Assembly: GCA_946186225.1 (NCBI GenBank)
Contig: CAMHMK010000006.1
Span: forward strand, 1-32,935
From: an uncultured Clostridia bacterium
GTDB lineage: Bacteria > Bacillota > Clostridia > Oscillospirales > Oscillospiraceae
Direction of reading: 5' to 3'
Length of the DNA stretch: 32,935 bases
How positions within the stretch are numbered: position 1 is the stretch's first letter; every line of letters begins with the position of its first letter. The notes below the pieces were generated by a model that was not told the DNA's origin, searched no databases, and saw only the letters and a program-made list of their open reading frames with translations. Positions 1 to 7,902 of this stretch are shown here, piece after piece. Both the position numbers and the translations under genes were made by a program.

Positions 1-84
1 CGCGGCGGGGTCGGCCTTCGACGCACAGCCTGCCAGGAGCAGGGTCAGGACAAGGGTGAGCGCAAGGATTGTTTTCAGTTTCAT
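1..84 (-). CDS. Lipoprotein, N-terminal fragment (runs off window)
   Basis: Only the first 28 codons lie in the window. They encode a classic lipoprotein signal peptide: a short basic start (MKLK), a hydrophobic core rich in Leu/Thr, and a lipobox LAGC with the lipidated Cys at about residue 20, followed by SKADPAA. The ATG overlaps the TGA stop of mtaB in an ATGA junction, and AGGAGG sits 7 bases upstream inside the mtaB coding sequence, so the two are probably translationally coupled. The mature protein is outside the window, so its function (for example a substrate-binding protein) cannot be judged. The signal peptide call is firm. Confidence 0.8.
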   Translation of the reverse strand, partial: MKLKTILALTLVLTLLLAGCASKADPAA

Positions 85-1385
85 TTGGTTTCCTCCTGTG
101 ATTGAATTTCTCCGCGCAGGCCGTCCCGATCCAGGGCGGTGATCCGCACGGGCAGTACCTGATTGTGAAGATTTGCGCCGGGGGCGTAAACCCGGATGGA
201 ATTCGGCGCGTGGCCGGTCCAGTCGGGGCCGTCGGTCTCCTCAAAGAGGACCTGCTGCACCGATCCGACCATTGCCTCCCGGAAGCTCCGGTTCAGCTCG
301 GCGGCAGCGGCAATGGCCGCCGCGGACCGCGCCTCCTTGACCGCGTTGGGATGCTGGCCGGGGAGCTTGTCCGCCGGGGTCCCGGGGCGGCGGGAGTAGG
401 GGAAGACGTGGACGGCGGCGAGGCCGCATTTCTGCACGAAGGCCAGGCTCTCGGAAAATTCCGCCTCGGTCTCGCCGGGGAAGGCCACGATGAGATCGGT
501 CGTCACGGCGCAGCCCGGGAAATACCGATTGAGCAGCTCTACGCTCTCCAGATAACGGGCGGAGTCATACTTCCGGTTCATCCGCTTCAAGACCCCGTCG
601 GAGCCGGATTGCAGAGAGAGATGGAAATGCGGGCAGAGATTCGGAAAGCCGGAAAGGGATCGGCAGAAATCCTCGTCGATGATCCGGGGTTCCAGAGAAC
701 CCAGCCGAACCCGGACGTTGGGAACGGACTTCAGGATCGCGGTCAGCAGATCGGGAAGCCTGCTGCCGTCGCGGAAGTCCCAGCCCCAGGAGGCGATTTC
801 AATGCCGGTTACGACGATCTCCCGGTAGCCCTCGGCAGCCAGCGTCTCTGCCTGGGCCACGGCATCTGCCAGGGGCAGACTGCGGACCGGGCCGCGGGCA
901 TAGGGGATGATGCAGTAGGAGCAGAAGTTGTTGCAGCCGTCCTGGACCTTGAGCATGGCGCGGGTGCGGGTGGACAGACCGCCGGGGGGCAGGATCTCGA
1001 AGGTATGACGGTGCAGGGCCAGGTCCACGGATTCCCGCTTCTGCCGGTCGTGGACCGTGGCCAGGACCAGGTCCAGAAAGCCGGAACGGTCGCCGGAGCC
1101 GGAGATCACGTCCACACCCAGGGCACGGACGTCCTCCGGGCGGATCTGGCTGTAGCAGCCGCAGACCGCAAGCACGGCCTCCGGGTGGAGCTTGCGCAGG
1201 CGGCGGATGACGTTGCGGTTTTTCTTGTCGGCAACCGCCGTGACCGTACAGGTATTGACGATGCAGAAGTCGCAGGCCTCCTCCGGCCGAACTTCAACGT
1301 GGCCCAGCGCCTTGAGCGCTTGCTCCATGGCCTGGGTCTCGTACTGGTTGACCTTGCAGCCAAGCGTCGTGATGGAAAAGTTCAT
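81..1385 (-). CDS. mtaB: tRNA N6-threonylcarbamoyladenosine(37) methylthiotransferase MtaB
   Basis: A radical-SAM methylthiotransferase of 434 aa that converts t6A37 to ms2t6A37 in tRNAs reading ANN codons. The N-terminal UPF0004 domain shows the three conserved Cys for the auxiliary iron-sulfur cluster: C10 (TTLGC), C46 (IVNTC) and C77 (VCGCY). The radical-SAM CX3CX2C motif is CNNFCSYC at 151-158, and a TRAM-like domain fills the C-terminus. The opening MNFSITTLGCKVNQYET is typical of MtaB rather than MiaB or RimO. The ATG at 1385 is preceded by GAGAGG; a longer upstream frame has no support. It lies downstream of the four-Cys small gene on the same strand, probably in one transcript, and overlaps the next gene by ATGA. 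Confidence 0.93.
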   Translation of the reverse strand: MNFSITTLGCKVNQYETQAMEQALKALGHVEVRPEEACDFCIVNTCTVTAVADKKNRNVIRRLRKLHPEAVLAVCGCYSQIRPEDVRALGVDVISGSGDRSGFLDLVLATVHDRQKRESVDLALHRHTFEILPPGGLSTRTRAMLKVQDGCNNFCSYCIIPYARGPVRSLPLADAVAQAETLAAEGYREIVVTGIEIASWGWDFRDGSRLPDLLTAILKSVPNVRVRLGSLEPRIIDEDFCRSLSGFPNLCPHFHLSLQSGSDGVLKRMNRKYDSARYLESVELLNRYFPGCAVTTDLIVAFPGETEAEFSESLAFVQKCGLAAVHVFPYSRRPGTPADKLPGQHPNAVKEARSAAAIAAAAELNRSFREAMVGSVQQVLFEETDGPDWTGHAPNSIRVYAPGANLHNQVLPVRITALDRDGLRGEIQSQEETK

Positions 1386-1437
1386 GGATGATCCTCTCTG
1401 TTGGTCCGGTGCCTGAGAATTCTCAGTTTTCAATTCC

Positions 1438-1614
1438 CTACTGATGTCTCGGCAGGTAATACTCGTCGCCCTTCTGATAATAGGGGCAGCGGCCGTTGGG
1501 AGTGGCGAAGACACGGTAGTAGTCGTCCTCGTCCAGGTCCATGCGGCAGAAATATTCGTCGGCTTCCTCGTCGTAATCATAGTGCCAGCAGGTTTCACAA
1601 AGCTGCGGATCCAT
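1438..1614 (-). CDS. Small four-cysteine acidic protein (DUF6472-like)
   Basis: A 58-aa protein rich in Asp, Glu and Tyr with four cysteines: a CETC pair at 6-9, C23, and C43 in the segment GRCPYYQ. This spacing suggests a small metal-binding fold. It resembles the short Clostridia-specific DUF6472 proteins, which share the core LDEDD and the CPYYQ..DEY ending; that match is from memory. ATG at 1614 is chosen because GGGAGG lies 7 bases upstream; an in-frame GTG two codons earlier would overlap the ribosome site. It precedes mtaB by 52 bases on the same strand. Function unknown. Confidence 0.75.
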   Translation of the reverse strand: MDPQLCETCWHYDYDEEADEYFCRMDLDEDDYYRVFATPNGRCPYYQKGDEYYLPRHQ

Positions 1615-1640
1615 GGCCACTCCTCCCTTCGTTTTTTGTT

Positions 1641-1669
1641 ATCATATCACATTCTTCCGAAAAATGAAA
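1641..1669 (-). promoter_or_regulatory. Probable promoter for the DUF6472-like gene and mtaB
   Basis: Read on the minus strand there is an extended -10, TGATATGAT (the -10 hexamer is at 1641-1646). A weak -35, TTTCAT, lies 17 bases further upstream. It is 27 bases before the ATG at 1614. The -35 match is poor, so the call rests on the extended -10. Confidence 0.5.
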
Positions 1670-1678
1670 CACTTTCTG

Positions 1679-1707
1679 TTGAATTTTTCCGGGATCGATG
1701 GTACAAT
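1679..1707 (+). promoter_or_regulatory. Sigma-A type promoter of the PfkB kinase gene
   Basis: TTGAAT at 1679-1684 and TACAAT at 1702-1707 are separated by 17 bp. AGGAGG follows at 1725-1730, with the ATG at 1740. It is divergent from the promoter serving mtaB. Confidence 0.8.
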
Positions 1708-1739
1708 GAAACAAATCAATTGACAGGAGGCTTCCTCGC

Positions 1740-2678
1740 ATGGGTATTGTGGTCATCGGTGCGGTTTTTGTGGATACGAAGGGGTTCCCTATGGACAAGT
1801 ACATCCCTCAGGGACGGAACGTCGGCTGGATCGAGGAGGTCCACGGCGGCGTGAGCCGTAATGTGGCGGAGGACATCGCCAACGTGGAGCTGCGGCCCAC
1901 CTACGTCAGTCTGGTGGACAAGAGCGGCACCGGCGAGGAGGTCATCCGCAAGCTGCGGAGTCACAAGGTCAACACCGATTACATCCTTCCCGTCCGCAAC
2001 GGCATGGGCACCTGGCTGGCGGTCTTTGACCACGGCGGCGACGTGGTAGCCTCCATCTCTCAGCGGCCCGACATGAGCCCGCTGATCGACCTGCTGGACG
2101 AAAAGGGCGACGAGATCATCTCCGGCGCCGACAGCATCGTGATCGAGATCTGCCTGGACAAGGAGATCGTCAAGCGGGTCTTCCGCCTGGCAAAGAAATA
2201 CGGTAAGCCGATTTACGCGGTGGTGGCCAATATGTCGATCGCCGTGGAGCGTCGCGACTTCCTGCAGGACACCGCCTGCTTCATCTGCAACCGCCAGGAG
2301 GCCGGCATCCTGTTCTCTGACGATTACTCCGGCAAGACCATCCCCGAGATGGAAGCCATTCTGGCCGAGAAGGTTCGCAGGGCCAGGATCCCCAGCATGA
2401 TCATCACGCTCGGCGACAAGGGCGCGGTTTACGCGGATATGTTCGGCTACAAGGGCTACTGCCCGGCCAGAAACGTCATCGTCAAGGACACCACCGGCGC
2501 GGGCGACGCCTTCTGCGCGGGCGTGTCCGTCGGTCTGACCTATGGCAAGACCCTCGCTGAGGCCTGCGAGATCGGCTCTTTCCTGGCTGCCTCCGTCATC
2601 ATGACCAGCGAGAACGTCTGCCCCCGCTTCCTGCCCAGCGAGCTCGGCATCGACGTCGAGGTTCCGGACGACGACTGA
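1740..2678 (+). CDS. PfkB/ribokinase-family kinase, substrate unknown
   Basis: A 312-aa cytoplasmic kinase of the PfkB family, which phosphorylates sugars or nucleosides with ATP. The C-terminal signature DTTGAGDAF is at 250-258, with D256 as the expected catalytic base. The N-terminal glycine-rich motif is VHGGVSRNVAEDIA near 34-47. The gene stands alone between its own promoter and a 17-bp inverted repeat, so no neighbour reveals the substrate. The GGxxRNVA form is seen in nucleoside and pseudouridine kinases as well as sugar kinases; I do not assign one. The protein ends in an acidic tail (VPDDD). AGGAGG lies 9 bases before the ATG. Confidence 0.85.
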   Translation: MGIVVIGAVFVDTKGFPMDKYIPQGRNVGWIEEVHGGVSRNVAEDIANVELRPTYVSLVDKSGTGEEVIRKLRSHKVNTDYILPVRNGMGTWLAVFDHGGDVVASISQRPDMSPLIDLLDEKGDEIISGADSIVIEICLDKEIVKRVFRLAKKYGKPIYAVVANMSIAVERRDFLQDTACFICNRQEAGILFSDDYSGKTIPEMEAILAEKVRRARIPSMIITLGDKGAVYADMFGYKGYCPARNVIVKDTTGAGDAFCAGVSVGLTYGKTLAEACEIGSFLAASVIMTSENVCPRFLPSELGIDVEVPDDD

Positions 2679-2699
2679 TCCTTCCATTCCATGGTAATA

Positions 2700-2737
2700 T
2701 ACAACGGCAAGGAGAGAACGCTCTCCTTGCCGTTGTA
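2700..2737. terminator. Strong hairpin between convergent genes
   Basis: A perfect 17-bp stem (2700-2716 pairs with 2721-2737) has a 4-base loop, AACG. It sits between the stop of the PfkB gene (plus) and the stop of the PHP gene (minus), so it can serve both. No long T-run follows on either strand, so it may be a weak terminator or an mRNA 3'-end protector. Confidence 0.7.
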
Positions 2738-2763
2738 CGTTTGGTGCACACCCCGAATGCAGA

Positions 2764-3537
2764 TCACCCGAGCTTGACCGGGCGCAGCGGGACGTCCTCT
2801 GTCAGGCGGATGCCGCAGTCGGCGGCGAGCCGGCGCGCTGCCGCGCGGGCGGCGGTATCGGTGAGGTCGGACGGGCAGTGGGCGTCCACGCCGAGGACGG
2901 CCGTCACGCCCTCTTCGGCAGCCAGACGCCAAAAGACCGGGTTCGGATACTGCTTGCCCTCGGCCAGGCCGAGCTGGTTGACCTCCACCGGAATGCCGAG
3001 CCGATTTGCGGCACGGCAGAGCCGGCGCATCTGACGATCATATTCCGCGCTTGATCCGATGAAGTTGATCAGATCCGGATGGGCCAGATAGGTAAAGACG
3101 CCGGTTTCAAGTCCCTCGATCACCTGATCCACGTACTGCCGCAGGAGGGCAGGGTCCTCCGTGGAGCGGCCCGAGTAGACGTGCTCCATCTCGTTGTAGA
3201 GGGCGTGCTGGCCCAAAAGCAGGTATTCCAGGGGATAATCCTTCAGAAAATCCATCTGGGCCGCAAACAGGTCGGGGTAGTATTCCATCTCGAGTCCCAG
3301 CCGGATCTCGATCTGCCCGCGAAACTCCTCCCGCAGGGAGAGGACCGTATCGCAGTAGCCGCGCAGCTCCTCGGGCAGCATTCGGATCGAGGAAACGTAG
3401 CCGTCCGGGAAGAGATACGGGGCGTGGTCGGAGAAGCCGAGCGTCGTAAAGCCCGCGTCGATCGCCGCGGCGACGTATTCCCGTTCACTGCCCTCGGCAT
3501 GGTGGCAGCGGGGCGTGTGCGCATGATAGTTTACCAT
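2764..3537 (-). CDS. PHP-domain phosphatase, histidinol-phosphatase (HisK/HisJ) type
   Basis: A 257-aa PHP-superfamily metal-dependent phosphoesterase. The metal-binding motif HAH is at residues 5-7. Further ligands are visible in FSDHAP (about 35-40), LGLEMEYY, LLGQHAL, AHPDLI and GVDAHCP near the C-terminus, covering the usual PHP set. Length and motif order fit the histidinol-phosphatase branch, which removes phosphate from L-histidinol phosphate. No other his gene is present, so the natural substrate is not certain. ATG at 3537 is chosen because AGGAGG lies four to five bases upstream. It is 58 bases downstream of the membrane protein gene on the same strand, probably co-transcribed. Confidence 0.82.
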   Translation of the reverse strand: MVNYHAHTPRCHHAEGSEREYVAAAIDAGFTTLGFSDHAPYLFPDGYVSSIRMLPEELRGYCDTVLSLREEFRGQIEIRLGLEMEYYPDLFAAQMDFLKDYPLEYLLLGQHALYNEMEHVYSGRSTEDPALLRQYVDQVIEGLETGVFTYLAHPDLINFIGSSAEYDRQMRRLCRAANRLGIPVEVNQLGLAEGKQYPNPVFWRLAAEEGVTAVLGVDAHCPSDLTDTAARAAARRLAADCGIRLTEDVPLRPVKLG

Positions 3538-3595
3538 AATACCTCCTGCTGAAAAGCCGGCTCTCCGGTTTTGCCTGAGGGCCGGCATTGATCTT

Positions 3596-4132
3596 TCAGT
3601 TTTCATGAATCATCTCGTCGTTCTGTTCGTCGATATTCTCCTGCGCCATGGAGGCCTCCTCCGGTCGGGGCAGCGGCTTCTCACTCGTTCCGCCGCTGCG
3701 GAGCAGGACAGCCAGCAGAAGCCCGATGAGCAAAACGGCAAGCCCGCCAAAAACCAAATAGGGAACTGTCCTGCTGCGTTTGCGGTAGTTCCGTTTCAGA
3801 ACGAACGCGTAGCGATCCTCGGTCCGTTCCGGCGCGGCGGACGGGACGACCGGGTCGCCGGAATCAGGCAGCGCAGCCGATTCTTTTCCTTCCTCGCCGG
3901 CGGCAGAAGACGGGAGCTGGCCCAGGCTGACGCTTCCATAGTCCTTGTAGCGTCCGACGCTGTGACTGCGGTGCTCCCCCGACCCTGTCTGCGTTCGGCT
4001 GTGATGCGTCCCGGACCCGTCCTGACGGCGGCGGGGCTGACGGTTTTCCGACACTGCACCTTCTTCCGCGCCGCTTTGGCGGCGGGAATGTCTGGTGACC
4101 TCGATCAACTCAAGCTTCGGTCTGTTTTCCAT
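3596..4132 (-). CDS. Arginine-rich single-pass membrane protein, unknown function
   Basis: 178 aa, not recognised. The first 110 residues are low complexity and hydrophilic, rich in Arg, Ser, Gly, His and Gln, and probably disordered. A basic stretch (KRNYRKRSR, 113-121) leads into one strongly hydrophobic helix at about 123-144. A short acidic tail (EEASMAQENIDEQNDEM) ends the protein. By the positive-inside rule the long N-terminal part should be cytoplasmic and the acidic tail outside; there is no cleavable signal peptide. ATG at 4132 has GAGGG upstream and a good promoter. The family of tail-anchored-like proteins it resembles is not known to me. Confidence 0.72.
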   Translation of the reverse strand: MENRPKLELIEVTRHSRRQSGAEEGAVSENRQPRRRQDGSGTHHSRTQTGSGEHRSHSVGRYKDYGSVSLGQLPSSAAGEEGKESAALPDSGDPVVPSAAPERTEDRYAFVLKRNYRKRSRTVPYLVFGGLAVLLIGLLLAVLLRSGGTSEKPLPRPEEASMAQENIDEQNDEMIHEN

Positions 4133-4168
4133 GGGAACACCCTCTTATCGCCTCGTTTCGTATTCTGT

Positions 4169-4197
4169 ATTATATATCGGAATGCCCGAAAGCGCAA
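4169..4197 (-). promoter_or_regulatory. Promoter for the membrane protein and PHP phosphatase genes
   Basis: On the minus strand, TTGCGC (4192-4197) and a perfect TATAAT (4169-4174) are 17 bp apart, about 37 bases before the ATG at 4132. Confidence 0.75.
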
Positions 4198-4232
4198 GCC
4201 ATAATCCCAAAAAAAGCAGGTCGAATCTGCGG

Positions 4233-4261
4233 TTGTATTCCGATTGAAAATCTGATATAAT
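4233..4261 (+). promoter_or_regulatory. Promoter of the shikimate/chorismate operon
   Basis: TTGTAT at 4233-4238 and a perfect TATAAT at 4256-4261 are 17 bp apart, 27 bases upstream of the ATG at 4289. No T-box or leader peptide fits in the short leader, so aromatic amino acid control, if any, is not by attenuation here. Confidence 0.8.
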
Positions 4262-4288
4262 GAAAAAAACAGTTCGGGAGGGACGCAG

Positions 4289-5566
4289 ATGAAATCCTTG
4301 GAGCGAAGCAGAGCGGATATTGACCACCTGGACGCGAAAATGGCGTCGCTCTACACGCAGCGGATGGCCACAGTCCGGGACATTGCCGCCCAAAAGCAGG
4401 CCGAAGGACTGCCCATCCGCGATCCGGGCCGGGAGCAGACGGTTCTGGAACGGAACCTCGCCCGGATCGCCGATCCGGATCTGCGTCCCGGCTATGCGGC
4501 CCTCCTGCGGCGGCAGATGGCTGCCGCCCGGGCCTATCAGGAAAAGCTGCTTTCCCGGGCAGAGCTCTGCGTCCAGCTGGCCGATTCGGTCTGCCCGATC
4601 TATCTGAAGGACGGCGCCCTGCAGGATGCAGACCGATATCTCGAGCTGGACCGAAGGGTCTGCATCGTCACGGACGACGGCACGCCGCCGGAATATGCCG
4701 CCGCACTGGCGGACAAGTGTGCCGCCCCGATGATCGTCACGGTCCCGGCCGGAGAGGGCAGCAAGTCCGTCGCCGTTTGGACCGATCTGCTGCAGAGGAT
4801 GCAGTACGCCGGACTGACCCGGAGCGACTGCGTGGCCGCCGTGGGCGGCGGAGTCGTCGGAGATCTCGCAGGCTTTGCGGCTGCGTCCTATCTGCGTGGG
4901 ATCGACTGCTACCAGATCCCCACGACCCTGCTTGCGATGGCGGACGCCTCCGTCGGCGGGAAGACAGCCTTGAACTATGGCGGCGTCAAGAATGCCGTCG
5001 GGGCCATTCGTCAGCCGCGGGCGGTTCTGATGGACCCCACCGTTCTGCAAACACTCCCGCATCGTCAGCTTGCCAACGGGCTGGCAGAGATTTTGAAAAT
5101 GGCGCTCACCTCAGATCCGATGCTGTTTGCACTGCTCCGGCAGCCTGAGCCGCCCCTGCGGGACATCCTCCTGCGGGCACTGAACGTGAAGATTGCAGTT
5201 GTGGAGCAGGATGAGCGTGAGACCGGTCTGCGCCGCGTTTTGAATTTCGGCCACACCCTCGGCCATGGAATCGAGGCGGCTTGCGGCGGGAGACTGCTGC
5301 ACGGCGAGTGCGTCGGTCTGGGGATGCTCCCGATGTGCGCGCCACAGCTGCGCCCACAGGTGGAGGCTGCGCTGACCGGTCTTGGCCTGCCAACCCGGGC
5401 GGAATTTGACCCGGAGGCTGCCCTGGCAGCCATCGCCCACGATAAAAAGACCGACGCCTGCGGGATCCGGACCGTCCGCGTGGACGAGATCGGGCAGTGG
5501 CGTTTGGAAACGGTGCAGCTCTCCGATCTGCGCCCCATGCTGCGGGGGCTGCTTCCCAATCCATGA
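4289..5566 (+). CDS. aroB: Bifunctional chorismate mutase / 3-dehydroquinate synthase
   Basis: A 425-aa fusion. Residues 1 to about 90 are an AroQ-class chorismate mutase (chorismate to prephenate). By-eye alignment with the E. coli P-protein domain places every active-site residue at matching spacing: R8, R25, K36, D45, R48, E49 and Q84. Residues from about 93 to the end are 3-dehydroquinate synthase (DAHP to 3-dehydroquinate), with the NAD-binding GGGVVGDLAGF, the segment PTTLLAMADASVGGKTALN, and metal-ligand motifs FGHTLGHGIE and HGECVGLGM. The synthase part is slightly short at about 333 aa. GGGAGG precedes the ATG. It is the first gene of the operon, 18 bases before aroC. A mutase fused to AroB, rather than to prephenate dehydratase or DAHP synthase, is uncommon. 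Confidence 0.92.
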   Translation: MKSLERSRADIDHLDAKMASLYTQRMATVRDIAAQKQAEGLPIRDPGREQTVLERNLARIADPDLRPGYAALLRRQMAAARAYQEKLLSRAELCVQLADSVCPIYLKDGALQDADRYLELDRRVCIVTDDGTPPEYAAALADKCAAPMIVTVPAGEGSKSVAVWTDLLQRMQYAGLTRSDCVAAVGGGVVGDLAGFAAASYLRGIDCYQIPTTLLAMADASVGGKTALNYGGVKNAVGAIRQPRAVLMDPTVLQTLPHRQLANGLAEILKMALTSDPMLFALLRQPEPPLRDILLRALNVKIAVVEQDERETGLRRVLNFGHTLGHGIEAACGGRLLHGECVGLGMLPMCAPQLRPQVEAALTGLGLPTRAEFDPEAALAAIAHDKKTDACGIRTVRVDEIGQWRLETVQLSDLRPMLRGLLPNP

Positions 5567-5584
5567 ACAAGGAGGACCTCTGCG

Positions 5585-6658
5585 ATGCGTAATACCTTTG
5601 GAACCCGACTGACCGTGACGCTTTTCGGAGAGAGTCACGGTCCGGAGATCGGCTGTATCCTGGACGGCTTGAAGCCGGGTCTGCCGGTGGACCTCGCCCG
5701 GATCACGGATCTGCTCGCCCGCCGCCGGCCCGCCGGGCCAACGGCCACGGCCCGTGTTGAGCCGGACCCCTTCCGCATCGTCAGCGGCGTCTACCAGGGC
5801 CGCACGACGGGAACGCCCCTCTGCATTCTGATCCCGAATACCCAGGCTGAGAGCGGAGAATACCGCGGACTTGCCGATACGCCCCGCCCCGGCCACGCTG
5901 ATTATACCGGTTTCGTCAAGTATCAGGGCTTTGCCGATCCGCGCGGCGGCGGGCACTTTTCCGGACGACTGACTGCGCCGCTGGTCGCAGCGGCAGGCAT
6001 CGTCCTCCCCGCCCTGGAGGCCAGGGGCATCCGCATCGGAACCCATCTGGCCCGCTGCGGCGGCATTCCCGATCGCAGCTTTTCCGACCTCCCCGTCGAC
6101 CTGGCCGCCCTGGCGTGCGCGCCGTTTCCGGTCCTGGACCCGGAGCGCGGCAGCGCTATGCGCGAGGCCATCCTTGCCGCCGCTGAAGCGGGCGACAGCG
6201 TGGGCGGCGTGCTGGAAACCGCGGTCACCGGTCTGCCTGCCGGGCTTGGCGAGCCTTGGTTCGACACCGTGGAGGGTCTTTTGAGCCATGCCCTGTTCTC
6301 GATCCCTGCAGTCAAGGGCGTGGCATTCGGCGACGGCTTCGCCCTGGCAGACCTGCGCGGGACGCAGGCAGACGATCCCTTCCGGATGGACGGAGGACGC
6401 ATCGTCACCGAGGCCAACCACAACGGCGGCGTCAACGGCGGCATCACAAACGGAATGCCGCTGGTTTTCCGGACCGCAGTAAAGCCGACGCCTACGATCC
6501 GAACGCCGCGCCGGACCGTCAGTCTGGCAAGCCGTTCGGACACGGAAATTACGGTGCAGGGGCGGCATGATCCCGCCATCGCCCCGCGGGCCGCCATCGT
6601 CCAGACCGCCGTGACGGCTCTGGTCGTCTGCGACCTGCTGACGGAGGCGGAGGGATGA
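5585..6658 (+). CDS. aroC: Chorismate synthase
   Basis: A 357-aa enzyme that makes chorismate from EPSP using reduced FMN, the last step of the shikimate pathway. Family signatures are FGESHG near residue 14, RPGHADYT near 100, DPRGGGHFSGR near 118-128, and ADDPF with the C-terminal EANHNGGVNGGITNG. Length is normal. AGGAGG lies about nine bases before the ATG. The stop overlaps the aroE-aroK start (ATGA), so the two are translationally coupled. Confidence 0.95.
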   Translation: MRNTFGTRLTVTLFGESHGPEIGCILDGLKPGLPVDLARITDLLARRRPAGPTATARVEPDPFRIVSGVYQGRTTGTPLCILIPNTQAESGEYRGLADTPRPGHADYTGFVKYQGFADPRGGGHFSGRLTAPLVAAAGIVLPALEARGIRIGTHLARCGGIPDRSFSDLPVDLAALACAPFPVLDPERGSAMREAILAAAEAGDSVGGVLETAVTGLPAGLGEPWFDTVEGLLSHALFSIPAVKGVAFGDGFALADLRGTQADDPFRMDGGRIVTEANHNGGVNGGITNGMPLVFRTAVKPTPTIRTPRRTVSLASRSDTEITVQGRHDPAIAPRAAIVQTAVTALVVCDLLTEAEG

Positions 6659-7902
6659 ACTGCTTTCTGATTGGGACGAGGCTCTCGTTCAGCCTCTCCC
6701 CCGCCATTCATGCAGCGTTTGGGCGCTATGACTACGGTCTGCGCCAGCTTTCACCGGAGGGTCTGGCCGCCTTTCTGGAAACCGCCGACTTTGACGGTCT
6801 GAACGTCACCATGCCCTTCAAGCGGGAGATCCTGTCCTATCTCGACGCAGTGGACCCGAACGCTGCGGCGATCGGGGCCGTGAACACCGTCGTCTGCCGG
6901 GATGGCAAGCGCATCGGCTATAACACCGACTATCTCGGTCTGCGGGGCCTGCTCGACAGCGCAGGCTTCGAGCTTCGCGGCAAACGGGTCCTGATCCTCG
7001 GCACTGGCGGGACCTCCCGGACTGCACGCGCCGTGGCCGAAGACAGCGGAGCCGCTGCCGTCGTCCGCGTCAGCCGCACCGGCCGCGAGGAGGCCATGAC
7101 CTACGCACAGGCAGCCGCCTCCTGCGGGGATTTCGACTATCTGATCAACACGACGCCCGTCGGCGCAGCATCCAACCCGGACGACTGCCCCATTTCCCTC
7201 GCGCCGTTTTCCGGACTGCGCGGCGTTGCGGACGTGGTTTACAGCCCGCTCCGGACCCGCCTGGTTCTGGAGGCGCTGGCGCGGGGGATCCCGGCCGTGG
7301 GCGGGCTTGAGATGCTGGTGCGGCAAGCTGCGGCAAGCTGCGCCCTGTTCACCGGAACCCCGGTCCCGGAGCAGACCGTCCGGGCCGTCTGTCAGGGGCT
7401 TCGGGGTGAGCGGGAATCCGTTGTTCTGATCGGCATGCCCGGGAGCGGCAAGACGACGGTCGGACGTCTGATTGCACAAAAATGTGGCAAGCAGTTTGTG
7501 GATTCCGACGACGAGGTCATTCGTCTTGCCGGAGCTTCGATCCCGGAGATCTTCCAAGCCGAGGGAGAGGCCGGCTTCCGTGCCAGAGAGGCGGCGGTCC
7601 TTGCGAACCTTGCCCGAAGGAGCGGGCTGGTGATTGCCACCGGCGGCGGCGCCGTCCTCGATCCGGTCAACGTCCGTCGGCTGCGGCAGAACGGGCGTCT
7701 GTTCTTCCTGGACCGCCCTCTTTCCGCGCTGACGGCTGCCGCCGACCACCCCCTGTCCGATACGCGGGAGAAGCTCGCGGCCCTCTATGCCGCCCGCCAC
7801 CCGATCTATGAAGCCAGCGCTGACCGGACCGTTTCCGACTGCAGCAAGCCCGAAACCGCCGCAGACGCCGTTTGCGCCATGAGGAAGGAGATCGTGCCAT
7901 GA
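6655..7902 (+). CDS. aroE-aroK: Bifunctional shikimate dehydrogenase / shikimate kinase
   Basis: A 415-aa fusion of two successive pathway enzymes. Residues 1 to about 240 are AroE, which reduces 3-dehydroshikimate with NADPH. It shows the shikimate-binding SLSP (13-16), catalytic K56 in NVTMPFK, D92 in NTD, and the nucleotide-binding GTGGTSR (116-122). Residues about 244-415 are AroK, which phosphorylates shikimate. It has a Walker A motif GMPGSGKTT (250-258), DSDDEV for Mg and shikimate binding, and TGGGAV. The AroE half is somewhat shorter than stand-alone enzymes. The gene overlaps aroC and aroQ by ATGA at both ends. Channelling between the two steps is possible but only inferred. Confidence 0.93.
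   Translation: MNCFLIGTRLSFSLSPAIHAAFGRYDYGLRQLSPEGLAAFLETADFDGLNVTMPFKREILSYLDAVDPNAAAIGAVNTVVCRDGKRIGYNTDYLGLRGLLDSAGFELRGKRVLILGTGGTSRTARAVAEDSGAAAVVRVSRTGREEAMTYAQAAASCGDFDYLINTTPVGAASNPDDCPISLAPFSGLRGVADVVYSPLRTRLVLEALARGIPAVGGLEMLVRQAAASCALFTGTPVPEQTVRAVCQGLRGERESVVLIGMPGSGKTTVGRLIAQKCGKQFVDSDDEVIRLAGASIPEIFQAEGEAGFRAREAAVLANLARRSGLVIATGGGAVLDPVNVRRLRQNGRLFFLDRPLSALTAAADHPLSDTREKLAALYAARHPIYEASADRTVSDCSKPETAADAVCAMRKEIVP

Noticed and set aside
102..1391. Long plus-strand open frame of 429 codons
   Set aside because: It lies opposite mtaB, has a Gly/Arg/Ala-rich composition typical of antisense GC-rich frames, and no ribosome site; mtaB has full family motifs.
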